NCBI GenBank assembly: GCA_030149475.1
Contig: JASBRL010000096.1
Coordinates: 62,001-126,000, forward strand
Length of the DNA stretch: 64,000 nucleotides
Reading direction: 5' to 3'
Source: Marinobacter sp.
Lineage (GTDB): Bacteria; Pseudomonadota; Gammaproteobacteria; Pseudomonadales; Oleiphilaceae
In this document: positions 21,941 to 32,639 of the stretch, piece after piece
Layout of the letters: every line of letters starts with the position of its first letter
Numbering within the stretch: the first letter of the stretch is position 1
Position numbers and translations under genes: made by a program
Notes under the pieces: generated by a model
The model's input: the letters and a program-made list of their open reading frames with translations, nothing else
What the model was told of the DNA's origin: nothing
Databases searched by the model: none

Positions 21941-22765
21941 GTGATCAGTCTGACCGGATGTCTTTGCCCTCGTCGCATGTTGAACGCACGTCTGATCAAG
22001 TTGCCCGTCGCCGCTCACCAACACCATCACGAGCATCATCAGCTTGTGGTCGGGGTCCGTGGTGAGGCGGAAATGAGCGTTGATGGCATGGGCTCACAGC
22101 TGGACACCTGGAAGGCCTGCCTGGTGCCAACGGATGCCCATCATGACTACTGCGGCGACACCAGCAACTATGTTCTGGTGATTGATCTGGATCCTTGCCT
22201 GCCCATGTTCAACAACCCGGTTCATGATGACTATGAGCTGATGGCGCCGCTGTTTGAGCGACCCCGGACCATGGATATGGACAATCGTCTGCAGAACCTG
22301 GTGCAGATCTGTGCGTCGGAATTCGCACGCTCACCGGACAATGCTGCGATGCACCGGCATTTTGCCGCGGGTATCCTGCATTGCATGTCGGAGCGACTGG
22401 TCGAGCCGGTCCGGCACCAGTTGGGTCGGGTTGGTCTTAATCCGGAAACGATCCGCCGCTACGTTATGGAAAATCTGCATCGCAAGATCACCGTCAACGA
22501 TCTTGCCAGCGTCGCCTGTCTCAGCGTCAGCCGTTTTCATGAGATATTCCGGTCGTTGACCGGCATCACGCCGCACCAGTATCTGCTTCAGGCCCGGCTG
22601 GAACAGGCCGTTCAATTGCTTACCCGTACCTCGCTGACGGTTTCCGATATCGGCTTCCGGACCGGTTTCTCAAGCCAGAGTGCCCTCACCAATGCCCTTC
22701 GCAAGCATCGTGGAATTACCCCTTCGGCACTTCGCAGCGCGGAGCTCGCGATGCAGCCGGAGTAG
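21941..22765 (+). CDS. AraC family transcriptional regulator with N-terminal cupin-like sensor domain
   Basis: C-terminal double HTH (LASVACLSVSRFHEIFRSLTGITPHQYLLQARLEQAVQLLTRTSLTVSDIGFRTGFSSQSALTNALRKHRGITPSALR); His-rich N-term AHQHHHEHHQLVVGVRGEAEM. Confidence 0.9.
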   Translation: MISLTGCLCPRRMLNARLIKLPVAAHQHHHEHHQLVVGVRGEAEMSVDGMGSQLDTWKACLVPTDAHHDYCGDTSNYVLVIDLDPCLPMFNNPVHDDYELMAPLFERPRTMDMDNRLQNLVQICASEFARSPDNAAMHRHFAAGILHCMSERLVEPVRHQLGRVGLNPETIRRYVMENLHRKITVNDLASVACLSVSRFHEIFRSLTGITPHQYLLQARLEQAVQLLTRTSLTVSDIGFRTGFSSQSALTNALRKHRGITPSALRSAELAMQPE

Positions 22766-22818
22766 CTGCTGTCGCCCACGAAAAAGAAGGTATTCATGGT
22801 CGGCGCAAGCAGGGTTAT

Positions 22819-22858
22819 GGAGCCGGCGTATCGCTCGGCTCCGGGCGAAGTTTTTGTC
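22819..22858 (+). terminator. Possible terminator or attenuator between the AraC gene and TRAP genes
   Basis: GGAGCCG-N10-CGGCTCC stem followed by GGGCGAAGTTTTTG. Confidence 0.35.
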
Positions 22859-22972
22859 CTGGTGGCGTGGATGGAGCATGGCGAAAGGCGGCTTTACCCG
22901 CTATGCTCTCAGGCACGTGTTCGTGCGTTCTAAACAATAACAACTGGCCCATATCGGGCAGGAGAGCAGATA

Positions 22973-23980
22973 ATGATCAGAAATGGCTTTGTCAAAGCAA
23001 CGGTAGGATTGGTTGCCGCAACCCTGTTAAGTCTGTCCGCAGGCGTGCAGGCGAAAGGCAACTACGTCATGGGCACAGCGACCACCGGTGGCACCTATTA
23101 TCCGGTCGGGGTTGCCCTGTCGACGCTGATCAAGGTGAGGCTGGAGCCGAAGACGCATATTTCCCTGTCCGCAATCAGTTCGGCCGGCTCCGGCGAAAAT
23201 CTCAAGCTGATGGACGAAGACCAGATCCAGTTCGGTATTCTGCAGGGGCTTTATGGAGCCTGGGCCTGGAAAGGCACCGGACCCGTGCCCAAGGCCTACA
23301 AGAATCTCCGCTCCGTTTCCATGTTGTGGCAGAACGTCGAGCATTTCGTGGTGCGCAACAGCATCGTCAAGACCGGCACCATGGCCGACATGACCAATCT
23401 TTATGACCACAGCTTTTCAATTGGTGCCCGGAATTCCGGAACTGAGGGGTCTGGCCGTTATATTTTGGGCCAGTTGGGAATTGATCTGGACAAAATGGAT
23501 CTGGCCTATCTAGGCTATGGTCCCAGTGCCGATGCCCTGCAAAATGGAAATATTGATGGCATGAACATACCTGCCGGGGTGCCCGCTTCCGCGGTGACCC
23601 GCGCCTATGCCAACCTGGGCAAGGAGATCACCACCCTGAATGTCACTGCCGACGAGCTGACCAGGATCAACAGTGAGTTTGAACTCTGGACCCCTTACGA
23701 CATTCCGGCGGATACCTATCCCAATCAGTCCAAGGTGATTCATACCATCGCCCAGCCCAATATTCTGGCCGTAAGAGCCGATGTGCCGGAGGAAGATGTT
23801 TATCAGATTACTAAAACCATGTATGAAAACCTGCCGTTTCTGAATAACATCCACCCGGCCACCAAGGCCATGGCGCTGGAAAAGGCCATTGCCGGTTTAC
23901 CGATGCCGCTACACCCGGGGGCCGCACGCTTCTATCGCGAGCAGGGCCTGAAAATTCCCGACCGGCTGATCGCCAGGTAA
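22973..23980 (+). CDS. TAXI family TRAP transporter solute-binding subunit
   Basis: Signal peptide then YVMGTATTGGTYYPVGVALSTLI, ISAISSAGSGENLKLMDEDQIQFGILQG, typical of TAXI binding proteins. Confidence 0.93.
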   Translation: MIRNGFVKATVGLVAATLLSLSAGVQAKGNYVMGTATTGGTYYPVGVALSTLIKVRLEPKTHISLSAISSAGSGENLKLMDEDQIQFGILQGLYGAWAWKGTGPVPKAYKNLRSVSMLWQNVEHFVVRNSIVKTGTMADMTNLYDHSFSIGARNSGTEGSGRYILGQLGIDLDKMDLAYLGYGPSADALQNGNIDGMNIPAGVPASAVTRAYANLGKEITTLNVTADELTRINSEFELWTPYDIPADTYPNQSKVIHTIAQPNILAVRADVPEEDVYQITKTMYENLPFLNNIHPATKAMALEKAIAGLPMPLHPGAARFYREQGLKIPDRLIAR

Positions 23981-24077
23981 TCCGGTTTACCGTTGTTATT
24001 GCAGCCGGCTTCGGTCGGCTGTCGTTTATCCATCCCGGCACTGCCGTCCCGTGGTGCCATTGTCACAGGGGCTCATC

Positions 24078-26249
24078 GTGAGTCAGTCAGACCCGTCCAT
24101 CCATGGTGATGATGAATTGCCGGGTGCACTCGACAATATCCGTGATGAGGATGCCGCAGAGGCTCATGAGCGCCTCGATCATCCGGTTATTGGTCGCTGT
24201 ATTTTTGGCCTTGCGCTGGTGATCGCAGTCGTTCATTTGTATTTCAACAGCGTGTCGACGCTGTCGGAGTTATGGACCTCGGGGTTGCACTTCGGGCTGT
24301 TTGGCCTGCTTTGTGCGTTGACCATCCCCATGGTACGCGTGTCCCGCCCAGGAACCCGGAAGCTGGTGTTCTGGATTGACCTGGCGCTGGGACTGGCGGC
24401 GCTGGGTAGTGCGTTTTATCTGATCGGCTTTGAGGATGCGCTCTATGCCCGTGGTGTGAACTTTTCCACCGGCGATTGGGTGGTGTCCATCACGGCGGTT
24501 GTGCTGGTGCTGGAGTTCGCCCGCCGGACCACGGGCTGGTTTATTCCGGTATTGTGTATCGTCTCACTCAGTTATGTTGCCTGGTGGGGGCAGTACGTGG
24601 ACGGGCTGTTCAATTTCCCTGGCCTGACCTGGGAAACAGTGCTGTTCCGCTCCTTCATGGGCGGTCAGGGCATGCTCGGTTCGATCGCCAGGATTTCCTG
24701 GACCTACGTGTTCATGTTTATTCTGTTCGGGGCCTTTCTGGTCAAGTCCGGTGCCGGTGATTTTATCGTTGCTCTGGCCCGCTGTGCGGCGGGTCGATTC
24801 GTGGGTGGGCCGGGTTTTGTCGCGGTGTTTGCTTCCGGATTGATGGGTTCCGTGTCGGGTTCCAGCGTAGCCAATACGGTGTCGACGGGCGTTATTACCA
24901 TTCCGCTGATGCGCAAGGCAGGGTTTCCCGCGCAATTTGCAGCCGGCGTTGAGGCCGCAGCGTCAACGGGCGGACAGTTGATGCCGCCGGTGATGGGCGC
25001 GGGGGCTTTTATCATGGCCTCGTACACGCAGGTGTCCTACCTCACCATCATTGGCGTCGCGGCTCTGCCCGCACTCATGTACTTTCTGTCAGTGGCGATG
25101 TTTGTGCGCGTTGAGGCCAAGCGTAGCTATGCGGTCCAACTGGATGATGAATCCACGCCGTCCCTGAAAGAGGTGCTGAAAGGTGGCTGGCACTATCTGT
25201 TGCCGCTGATCATGCTGGTGGCTGCACTGATCTACGGTTTCACGCCGACTTATGCTGCCGGTATCGCCATACTGTCCGTGGTGGTGGCCTCGTGGCTATC
25301 CGCCAGTCCAATGGGTCTCAAAGGGATCCTCGAGGCGCTGGTTCAGGGTACCCGGAATACCGTCACCACGGCGATTCTGCTGATTACCGTCGGGCTGATT
25401 GTAAACGTCGTTTCAACCACCGGCATTGGCAACACCTTTTCATTGATGATCACAGACTGGGCCGGGGGCAGCCTGATGATCACGCTGGTGCTCGTGGCCC
25501 TGGCCTCCCTGATTCTGGGCATGGGCTTGCCGGTCACCGCCGCCTACATTGTCCTGGCGACCCTGTCGGCGCCGGCGATCTACAATCTGATTGCCCAGTC
25601 CCAACTGCTGGATCTGCTGACCACGGGCCAGTTACCCCAGCAGGCCCAGGCGATTTTCATGCTGGCCGCACCGGACAAGGTGGACTTGCTCAGCGGCCCG
25701 ATGGACCTGTCGACGGCACAACAGTTGCTGGCGGTGGTCCCGGAGTCGTTCAGTTCCCAACTGATGGAGCAGGCGTTGTCGCCCCATGCGATCACGATGG
25801 CTCTCGTTTCTGCACACATGATTATTTTCTGGCTGTCCCAGGATTCAAATGTCACGCCACCGGTCTGCCTGACCGCCTTTGCGGCAGCGGCGATCGCCAA
25901 TACGCCACCCATGCGGACCGGGCTGACTGCCTGGAAAATTGCCAAGGGCCTTTATATTGTGCCCTTGCTGTTCGCCTACTCACCGCTGATTTCGGGTGAT
26001 GTTACCGAAATGATGCGGGTATTCGTGTTCGGGCTGTTCGGTATTTACGCCATTATTGCGGCGCTTGAGGGCTATCTCGAGCATCCGTTGGCCTGGTGGC
26101 TACGACTGGTGATGCTGGTGGTGGGCGGCCTGATGCTCTGGCCCCACGACAGCCTCTTGCTCGATGCAGGCGGTCTGATCTGTTTCCTGGCGTTGCTGGT
26201 GTGGAGCAGTCGCAAGAGCAGAGCTTCTGAGCCAGTTGCCGCAGTGTGA
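24078..26249 (+). CDS. TRAP transporter fused permease (4TM + 12TM)
   Basis: GSVSGSSVANTVSTGVITIPLMRKAGFPAQFAAGVEAAASTGGQLMPPVMGAGAF and LGMGLPVTAAYIVLATL. Likely GTG start at 24078. Confidence 0.95.
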   Translation: MSQSDPSIHGDDELPGALDNIRDEDAAEAHERLDHPVIGRCIFGLALVIAVVHLYFNSVSTLSELWTSGLHFGLFGLLCALTIPMVRVSRPGTRKLVFWIDLALGLAALGSAFYLIGFEDALYARGVNFSTGDWVVSITAVVLVLEFARRTTGWFIPVLCIVSLSYVAWWGQYVDGLFNFPGLTWETVLFRSFMGGQGMLGSIARISWTYVFMFILFGAFLVKSGAGDFIVALARCAAGRFVGGPGFVAVFASGLMGSVSGSSVANTVSTGVITIPLMRKAGFPAQFAAGVEAAASTGGQLMPPVMGAGAFIMASYTQVSYLTIIGVAALPALMYFLSVAMFVRVEAKRSYAVQLDDESTPSLKEVLKGGWHYLLPLIMLVAALIYGFTPTYAAGIAILSVVVASWLSASPMGLKGILEALVQGTRNTVTTAILLITVGLIVNVVSTTGIGNTFSLMITDWAGGSLMITLVLVALASLILGMGLPVTAAYIVLATLSAPAIYNLIAQSQLLDLLTTGQLPQQAQAIFMLAAPDKVDLLSGPMDLSTAQQLLAVVPESFSSQLMEQALSPHAITMALVSAHMIIFWLSQDSNVTPPVCLTAFAAAAIANTPPMRTGLTAWKIAKGLYIVPLLFAYSPLISGDVTEMMRVFVFGLFGIYAIIAALEGYLEHPLAWWLRLVMLVVGGLMLWPHDSLLLDAGGLICFLALLVWSSRKSRASEPVAAV

Positions 26250-26276
26250 TCAACCTCTGACGTCCGGATCTGATTC

Positions 26277-27023
26277 ATGACACTTGTCGATGTCGCTGCT
26301 CTGGTGTTTCTGGGTGGGGTGGCTGGTTTTATCAACGTGTTGTCGGCGGGTGGCTCCATGCTGACCCTGCCGCTACTGATTTTTCTCGGGCTCCCACCGC
26401 AGGTTGCCAATGGGACCAACCGGGTCGCCATCACCCTGCAGAGCGTCACGGCGGTGGGCAGTTTCCTGAAGGGCGGCCACGGAAATCTGGGTATCAGCCT
26501 TCGACTGGCGGTGCCGGCGATCATCGGTTCGCTGGTTGGCGCCTGGCTTGCGACCAGGGTGTCCAAAGAGGCGTTCGAATTTGTGCTGGTAGCGGCCATG
26601 ATCATGGCCTCATTCTTCATGATCTTGCCGACGCCCACGTTGGATACCCGCCCCTTGACCCCGGACCGGTTAGGGCCGGTCATCTACCTGGCGATGTTCA
26701 TGATCGGTGTTTACGGTGGTTTTATTCAGGTGGGTGTGGGTGCACTGTTCATCGTGGTTCTGTACCGGATGCTCAGAATTGATCTGCGTCAGGTCAATGT
26801 CTTCAAAGTGGCCATCGTACTGCTGTACACACTGCCGGCCCTGCTGATTTTCGCGCTGAACGGACAGGTTCGGTGGGGCGTGGGGTTGATGCTCGCTGCC
26901 GGCAACATCAGCGGTGCTTTCCTGGCGGTTAAAGTGAACATGAGCACCCGCGGTGCCCAGTGGGTGAAATGGATTACCCTGGTGATGGTGGCGGCGATTC
27001 TGGTGCGGTTGATCGTATACTGA
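26277..27023 (+). CDS. Sulfite exporter TauE/SafE family membrane protein
   Basis: FLGGVAGFINVLSAGGSMLTLPLLIFLGLPPQVANGTNRVAI, hallmark of TauE/SafE. Confidence 0.93.
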   Translation: MTLVDVAALVFLGGVAGFINVLSAGGSMLTLPLLIFLGLPPQVANGTNRVAITLQSVTAVGSFLKGGHGNLGISLRLAVPAIIGSLVGAWLATRVSKEAFEFVLVAAMIMASFFMILPTPTLDTRPLTPDRLGPVIYLAMFMIGVYGGFIQVGVGALFIVVLYRMLRIDLRQVNVFKVAIVLLYTLPALLIFALNGQVRWGVGLMLAAGNISGAFLAVKVNMSTRGAQWVKWITLVMVAAILVRLIVY

Positions 27024-27029
27024 AAGCAG

Positions 27030-27245
27030 TTACCTCAGCGTGCCCAGCCTCTGCAATGCAGCCTGCAGTTCTGGCTCGCTGATGGTCACATACTCCAGTA
27101 CCCGACCATAGAGCATCGCTGTTGGCACTGAGCGGCCATTCTGTTCGAGTTCGATTTCCCGCAACACAAAGAGCACGATCCGGTCGAGTCGTGTCAGACC
27201 GTCATGCACATCAGGAACGCTGTTGATCGGATCGCGCGGGTCCAT
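27030..27245 (-). CDS. Small hypothetical protein (71 aa)
   Basis: Uninterrupted ORF filling the gap, convergent with the TauE gene; no family recognised. Confidence 0.55.
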   Translation of the reverse strand: MDPRDPINSVPDVHDGLTRLDRIVLFVLREIELEQNGRSVPTAMLYGRVLEYVTISEPELQAALQRLGTLR

Positions 27246-27276
27246 ACAGGCTGTGTCGATACATCTGTGTGATGAA

Positions 27277-27295
27277 GCCGGGCACTCAGCCCGGC
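27277..27295. terminator. Hairpin downstream of putP
   Basis: GCCGGGC-actca-GCCCGGC perfect 7-bp stem; no T-run. Confidence 0.4.
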
Positions 27296-27335
27296 AGGCG
27301 ACTGGCGCTGTACCGGGCTGAAGCAGACCAGGGTG

Positions 27336-28826
27336 TTACGCTTCAATCGGCCGGAATTCGCCGGTTGACTCGGTTGCCAGACTGACGACGTAGATTGCAA
27401 GCCAGGCCACAATGAAGCCGGGAATGATCTCATAGACACCAGGGCCACCCATAAAGCTGCGGTCCCAGCCCAGTGAGAACCAGATAATGACAGTTATTGC
27501 CCCGGCAACCAGGCCTGCGACAGCCCCGCTGCCGGACATGCGCTTCCAGGTCAGGGACAGAATCATCAGGGGGCCGAATGCCGCTCCGAACCCTGCCCAG
27601 GCATGACTGACCAGAGCCAGAACCTTCGAATTGGGGTCGCCCGCGATAATGGCCGCAACGATGCCCACCAGCAATACGCTGAGTCGTCCGATCATTACAC
27701 TTTCCTTATCAGTGGCCTCCTTGCGCAGGAACAGTCGATAAAAGTCTTCTGTCAGCGAAGAGGACGACACCAGCAACTGACTGGAAATGGTACTCATGAT
27801 CGCAGCGAGCAGAGCCGCATAGAGGAAGCCGGTGACCAGGGGGTTGAACAGCAGGTCGGCCAGGACAATAAAGATGGTCTCGGGATCAGCCACATCCAGA
27901 CCGTTGCGCACGGCATAGGCGCGGCCGAACACCCCCAGCGCGACCGCACCCACCAGTGAGATCAGCATCCAGGACATACCGATGTTCCGGGCCTTCGGCA
28001 CCTCCTCAACGGAGCGGACAGCCATGAACCGCACGATAATATGGGGCTGGCCGAAATAGCCGAGGCCCCAGGTGACCGCCGAGAGAAACCCGATAAACGT
28101 CAGTCCGTGCGTCCATGACAGAAAGTTGGGGTCAACCTGGGAGAGTGTTTCCGATGCCTGTGACAAGCCACCGCCGCCACTGCCGAAGAGGACGACAATG
28201 GGCATGATGACCAGAGCCAGCATCATGATGACACCCTGACAGAAGTCGGTGAGACTGACGGCAAGAAAACCGCCGACCACGGTATACGTCAACACGATGA
28301 TCAGGGTGAGCCAGACACCGGCAGAATAGTCAGTGAGCCCCCCGATATTAATCAGTCCCCCGAACGCGCTGGTAAACAGTTTGCCGCCAGCTACCAGTCC
28401 TGAGGCGGTGTAGACTGCAAAGAAAATGACAATAATCACTGCTGATACGGTTCTCAGCGCCATGGCCCTGGTGGGAAAGCGATTGGCCAGGAATTCCGGA
28501 ATCGTCAGGCTGTTATCGTAGCGCTCGGTCTGCTCACGCAGCCGCGGTGCCACTACAATCCAGTTCACCAGCGCGCCGACCAGCAGGCCGATCCCGATCC
28601 ATGCCTGGGCCAGACCGGACGCAAAAAGTGCGCCGGGCAGTCCCAGCAGCAGCCAGCCACTCATGTCTGAGGCACCGGCTGACAGCGCCGCAACCGCAGG
28701 GTTCAGATTGCGGCCGCCGAGCATGTACTCTTCAGATGATGAAGTCGATTTCCGCCAGGCATAGAAGCCGATGGCGAGCATTAGGAAAAAGTAAAGAAGT
28801 AGGCTGATCCAAACGCCAATTGCCAT
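27336..28826 (-). CDS. putP: Sodium/proline symporter
   Basis: SSS family: YMLGGRNLNPAVAALSAGASDMSGWLLLGLPGALFASG, GYFGQPHIIVRFMAV. Confidence 0.96.
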   Translation of the reverse strand: MAIGVWISLLLYFFLMLAIGFYAWRKSTSSSEEYMLGGRNLNPAVAALSAGASDMSGWLLLGLPGALFASGLAQAWIGIGLLVGALVNWIVVAPRLREQTERYDNSLTIPEFLANRFPTRAMALRTVSAVIIVIFFAVYTASGLVAGGKLFTSAFGGLINIGGLTDYSAGVWLTLIIVLTYTVVGGFLAVSLTDFCQGVIMMLALVIMPIVVLFGSGGGGLSQASETLSQVDPNFLSWTHGLTFIGFLSAVTWGLGYFGQPHIIVRFMAVRSVEEVPKARNIGMSWMLISLVGAVALGVFGRAYAVRNGLDVADPETIFIVLADLLFNPLVTGFLYAALLAAIMSTISSQLLVSSSSLTEDFYRLFLRKEATDKESVMIGRLSVLLVGIVAAIIAGDPNSKVLALVSHAWAGFGAAFGPLMILSLTWKRMSGSGAVAGLVAGAITVIIWFSLGWDRSFMGGPGVYEIIPGFIVAWLAIYVVSLATESTGEFRPIEA

Positions 28827-29130
28827 GAGCTTCCTCCGATTTTCGGGATCGGGAGACTCCGATCTGTTTGTAATGTTACGTGCGACAGGTACTTGTAATG
28901 TTTGCCCCAGGCCCTAAAACCACAACCCTGACAAGTCGTTTCGCGTTTACTCGGGTAACCGTTCAGCGACATTCAACAAAGTCCAGTTGCCTGTAAAAGA
29001 GTAGTTCATGGATAACGGACTGGCCATGTAATCATTCGACTCTTATAGTCAGGCAATGCCTGGCCGGCAGGAGCAGGGCGGGTGAAGGGCAGGGCCTCCG
29101 TCCGGAAATGATCAGCGCTTCCTGGATATG

Positions 29131-29150
29131 CGCCAGCCCGAGGGCTGGCG
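29131..29150. terminator. Perfect hairpin just downstream of acnB
   Basis: CGCCAGCC-CGAG-GGCTGGCG; lacks a long T-run. Confidence 0.5.
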
Positions 29151-29182
29151 TTTCAAAGCCGATCAAACCGTCAGGGAGCGGT

Positions 29183-31777
29183 TCAGGCCACCGAGGCGGT
29201 TGCAGCCTTGCGGGTATAGTTTTCCATCTGGTCGAAGTTCAGGTACTTGTAGATGTCCTTGGACATGCTGTTCAGGTTCCTGGCGTACTCCATGTACTCT
29301 GCCGGTGTCGGCAGCTTGCCCAGAACCGCACCAACAGCCGCCAGTTCCGCGGAGGTCAGGTACACGTTGGCACCGTCACCAAGGCGGTTGGGGAAGTTGC
29401 GGGTCGACGTGGAAAGTACGGTGGACTTGGCGGCCACGCGAGCCTGGTTCCCCATACACAGGGAGCAGCCCGGCATCTCGGTGCGAACGCCGGCGGTACC
29501 ATAGGTGTTGAAGTAGCCTTCTTCCATCAGTTGCGCTTCATCCATCTTGGTTGGCGGCGACATCCACAAGCGGGTTTTCAGTGGCTCCTTGTTCTGCTCC
29601 AGCAGTTTTCCGGCTGCGCGGAAGTGACCGATATTGGTCATGCAGGAACCGATAAACACTTCGTCCACCTTGTCGCCGGCCACTTCCGACAGAAACCTGG
29701 CGTCATCCGGATCGTTCGGGCAGCACACGATCGGCTCTTTGATATCGGCCAGGTCAATCTCGACCACGTGGGCGTATTCCGCGTCCTTGTCGGCACGCAT
29801 CAGTTTCGGATCCGCCAGCCACGCTTCCATGGCCTGGGCGCGACGCTCCAGGGTCCGCGGGTCGCCGTAACCCTCAGCGATCATCCAGCGCAGCATGGTG
29901 ATGTTTGAGCGCAGGTATTCCGCTACAGACGCTTCTGACAGGTTGATGGTGCAACCGGCAGCTGAGCGCTCGGCGGACGCGTCAGACAGCTCAAACGCCT
30001 GCTCGGCGGTGAGGTGTTCGAGGCCTTCGATCTCGAGGATGCGGCCGGAGAATTCGTTGATCTTGCCTTTTTTCTCAACGGTCAGCAGGCCCTGCCTGAT
30101 GCCGTAGAGCGGAATAGCATGCACCAGATCACGCAGGGTGATTCCCGGCTGCATTTCGCCTTTGAAACGGACCAGAACCGATTCCGGCATATCCAGCGGC
30201 ATAACGCCGGTTGCTGCCGCGAAGGCCACCAGACCGGAGCCGGCCGGGAACGAGATGCCCATGGGGAAGCGGGTGTGGGAGTCACCACCGGTGCCCACGG
30301 TATCCGGCAGCAGCATGCGGTTCAGCCAGGAATGGATGATGCCGTCGCCCGGACGCAGCGCTACGCCACCACGAGTCTGGATAAAGTCGGGCATGGTGTG
30401 CTGCATTTCCACGTCCACCGGCTTGGGGTAGGCGGCGGTGTGGCAGAATGACTGCATGACCAGGTCCGAAGAGAAGCCCAGACACGCCAGGTCTTTCAGT
30501 TCGTCGCGGGTCATCGGTCCGGTGGTGTCCTGGGAGCCGACGGTGGTCATCAGTGGCTCGCAGTAGGTGCCGGGACGGACACCCTGGCCTTCTTCCAGGC
30601 CACAGGCCTTGCCGACCATTTTCTGGCCAAGGGTAAAGCCTTTGGTGCCGGCTTCCGGGTCTTTGGGCAGGCGGAAGATGTCGGTAGCGCCCAGATCCAG
30701 GGTCTCGCGGGCCTTGTTGGTCAGGCCACGGCCGATGATCAACGGAATACGCCCACCCGCCTGTACCTCGTCCAGAATAACCTCGGATTTGAACGAAAAT
30801 TCGGAAATAGTTTCACCGGCTTCGTTCAGGATCTTGCCTTCGTAGGGGCGAATGTCGATCACATCACCCATGTTCATGTTATCGACCGGGGCTTCGAATA
30901 CCAACGCGCCGGCGTCTTCCATGGTATTGAAGAAGATCGGGGCGACCTTGCTGCCGATGCAGACACCGCCGCTGCGTTTGTTGGGAACGCCGGGCATGTC
31001 TTCACCGAAGAACCACAGCACCGAGTTGGTGGCCGATTTGCGGGAGGAGCCAGTGCCAACCACGTCACCCACGAATGCGACGGGCAGGCCCTTGGCCTTG
31101 ATCTCGTCGATCTGCTGCATGGGACCGATAACGCCAGGCTCGTCCGGATTCAGGCCGTCGCGGGCCATTTTATAGGCGGCGCGAGCGTGCAGGGGAATGT
31201 CCGGACGTGACCAGGCATCGGGAGCCGGTGACAGGTCGTCGGTGTTGGTTTCGCCGGTGACTTTGAATACCGTCATCTTGATGCTTTCCGGCACTTTCTT
31301 CTTGCCGGTGAACCACTCGGCGTTGGCCCAGGATTCCATGACGCTCTTCGCCACCGCGTTGCCGGCGTCCATTTTTTCTTTGACGTCGTTGAAGGCGTCA
31401 AACATCAGCAGGGTCTTTTTCAGCTGTTCACCCGCCAGTTCGGCCAGTTCGCTGTTGTCCAGCAGTTCGACCAGCGTGGCAATGTTGTAGCCACCCTGCA
31501 TCATGCCCAGCCATCTGACGGCGGTCTTGTTGTCAATCAGGGAACAGGTGGTCTCGCCTTTCGCGATCGCGGACAGGAACGCTGCCTTCACATAGGCCGC
31601 CTCGTCGACGCCCGGGGGCACCCGGTTCCAGAGCAGGTCGATCAGGGTGTCCTCTTCGCCCGCGGGCGGATTTTTCAGCAGTTCGACCAGGGCGGCGGTT
31701 TGTTCGGCGTTCAGCGGCTTGGGCGGTATGCCCTGAGCCGCACGTTCGGCAACGTGTTCACGATAGGCTTCTAACAC
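29183..31777 (-). CDS. acnB: Aconitate hydratase B / 2-methylisocitrate dehydratase
   Basis: [39 protein letters not shown]-term (GTG at 31777), Fe-S region [13 protein letters not shown]. Confidence 0.97.
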   Translation of the reverse strand: MLEAYREHVAERAAQGIPPKPLNAEQTAALVELLKNPPAGEEDTLIDLLWNRVPPGVDEAAYVKAAFLSAIAKGETTCSLIDNKTAVRWLGMMQGGYNIATLVELLDNSELAELAGEQLKKTLLMFDAFNDVKEKMDAGNAVAKSVMESWANAEWFTGKKKVPESIKMTVFKVTGETNTDDLSPAPDAWSRPDIPLHARAAYKMARDGLNPDEPGVIGPMQQIDEIKAKGLPVAFVGDVVGTGSSRKSATNSVLWFFGEDMPGVPNKRSGGVCIGSKVAPIFFNTMEDAGALVFEAPVDNMNMGDVIDIRPYEGKILNEAGETISEFSFKSEVILDEVQAGGRIPLIIGRGLTNKARETLDLGATDIFRLPKDPEAGTKGFTLGQKMVGKACGLEEGQGVRPGTYCEPLMTTVGSQDTTGPMTRDELKDLACLGFSSDLVMQSFCHTAAYPKPVDVEMQHTMPDFIQTRGGVALRPGDGIIHSWLNRMLLPDTVGTGGDSHTRFPMGISFPAGSGLVAFAAATGVMPLDMPESVLVRFKGEMQPGITLRDLVHAIPLYGIRQGLLTVEKKGKINEFSGRILEIEGLEHLTAEQAFELSDASAERSAAGCTINLSEASVAEYLRSNITMLRWMIAEGYGDPRTLERRAQAMEAWLADPKLMRADKDAEYAHVVEIDLADIKEPIVCCPNDPDDARFLSEVAGDKVDEVFIGSCMTNIGHFRAAGKLLEQNKEPLKTRLWMSPPTKMDEAQLMEEGYFNTYGTAGVRTEMPGCSLCMGNQARVAAKSTVLSTSTRNFPNRLGDGANVYLTSAELAAVGAVLGKLPTPAEYMEYARNLNSMSKDIYKYLNFDQMENYTRKAATASVA

Positions 31778-32027
31778 GATCTGGACCCTCATCAGTTGGA
31801 CTATCCCGCTTTCATAACGCAGAGGCGGGCATTTTTCGGCGGAAAAGGCCGGGAATTGGCGCTGCATCATATAGTAAAGCCTTACAAAAGTTAAGGAGCC
31901 CGCGTTGTCGCCCGTCCCGGCTACGGGGCTTCATCGATGCGCGAGGGTTGTTGAAGCGTGCAACGTAATTCGGTTATTCACTCGTGTATAATGCTGGGTT
32001 TTTGCTGATCGGGATAATAGTTTCGTC

Positions 32028-32639
32028 ATGACGCTCTCCGCTCTGGAAACGATCCGTGAGTTTCTGCCGTGTCCTACGCCACAGCGCTGGATTGACAATG
32101 CACTGGCCAGTCAGGAGCTGTTACTGATTGACCACGCCAACTGCGAAAAGAAGGCGGCATCGACGGCGCTTGGCTTGATGTACCGCTATGTGGACAACAC
32201 CCGGTTACTGAACAAAATGTCGCGACTGGCCCGGGAAGAGCTGCGTCACTTTGAGCAGGTGCTGGCGATTATGGGCAAGCGCGGGATCCGTTACGACCAG
32301 ATCGGGCCCTCCCGCTACGCGGCCGGGCTGAGGCAGTTGGTTAGCAAGGACGATCCTCAACGGCTGGTGGATACCATGATTGTCGGCGCTATTATTGAGG
32401 CCAGGTCCTGTGAGCGCTTTGCGGCGCTGGCACCGCATCTGGACCCGGTGCTGGGCGATTTCTACACGGGTTTGCTGAAATCCGAGGCGCGCCATTACCA
32501 GGATTATCTCAGTCTCGCCGACATGGCAGCCGATGGCCCGATTGATAAGCGGCTGGCGGCGTTTATGGCGGTTGAGCAGCATCTCATCGAATCCCCGGAT
32601 ACGGAGTTTCGTTTCCACAGCGGTCCGCTGAACGGGTGA
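32028..32639 (+). CDS. miaE: tRNA-(ms2io6A)-hydroxylase
   Basis: Diiron motifs DHANCEKKAASTALGLMYRY, REELRHFEQVL, EARSCERFAALAPHLD, SEARHYQDYL. Confidence 0.95.
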   Translation: MTLSALETIREFLPCPTPQRWIDNALASQELLLIDHANCEKKAASTALGLMYRYVDNTRLLNKMSRLAREELRHFEQVLAIMGKRGIRYDQIGPSRYAAGLRQLVSKDDPQRLVDTMIVGAIIEARSCERFAALAPHLDPVLGDFYTGLLKSEARHYQDYLSLADMAADGPIDKRLAAFMAVEQHLIESPDTEFRFHSGPLNG

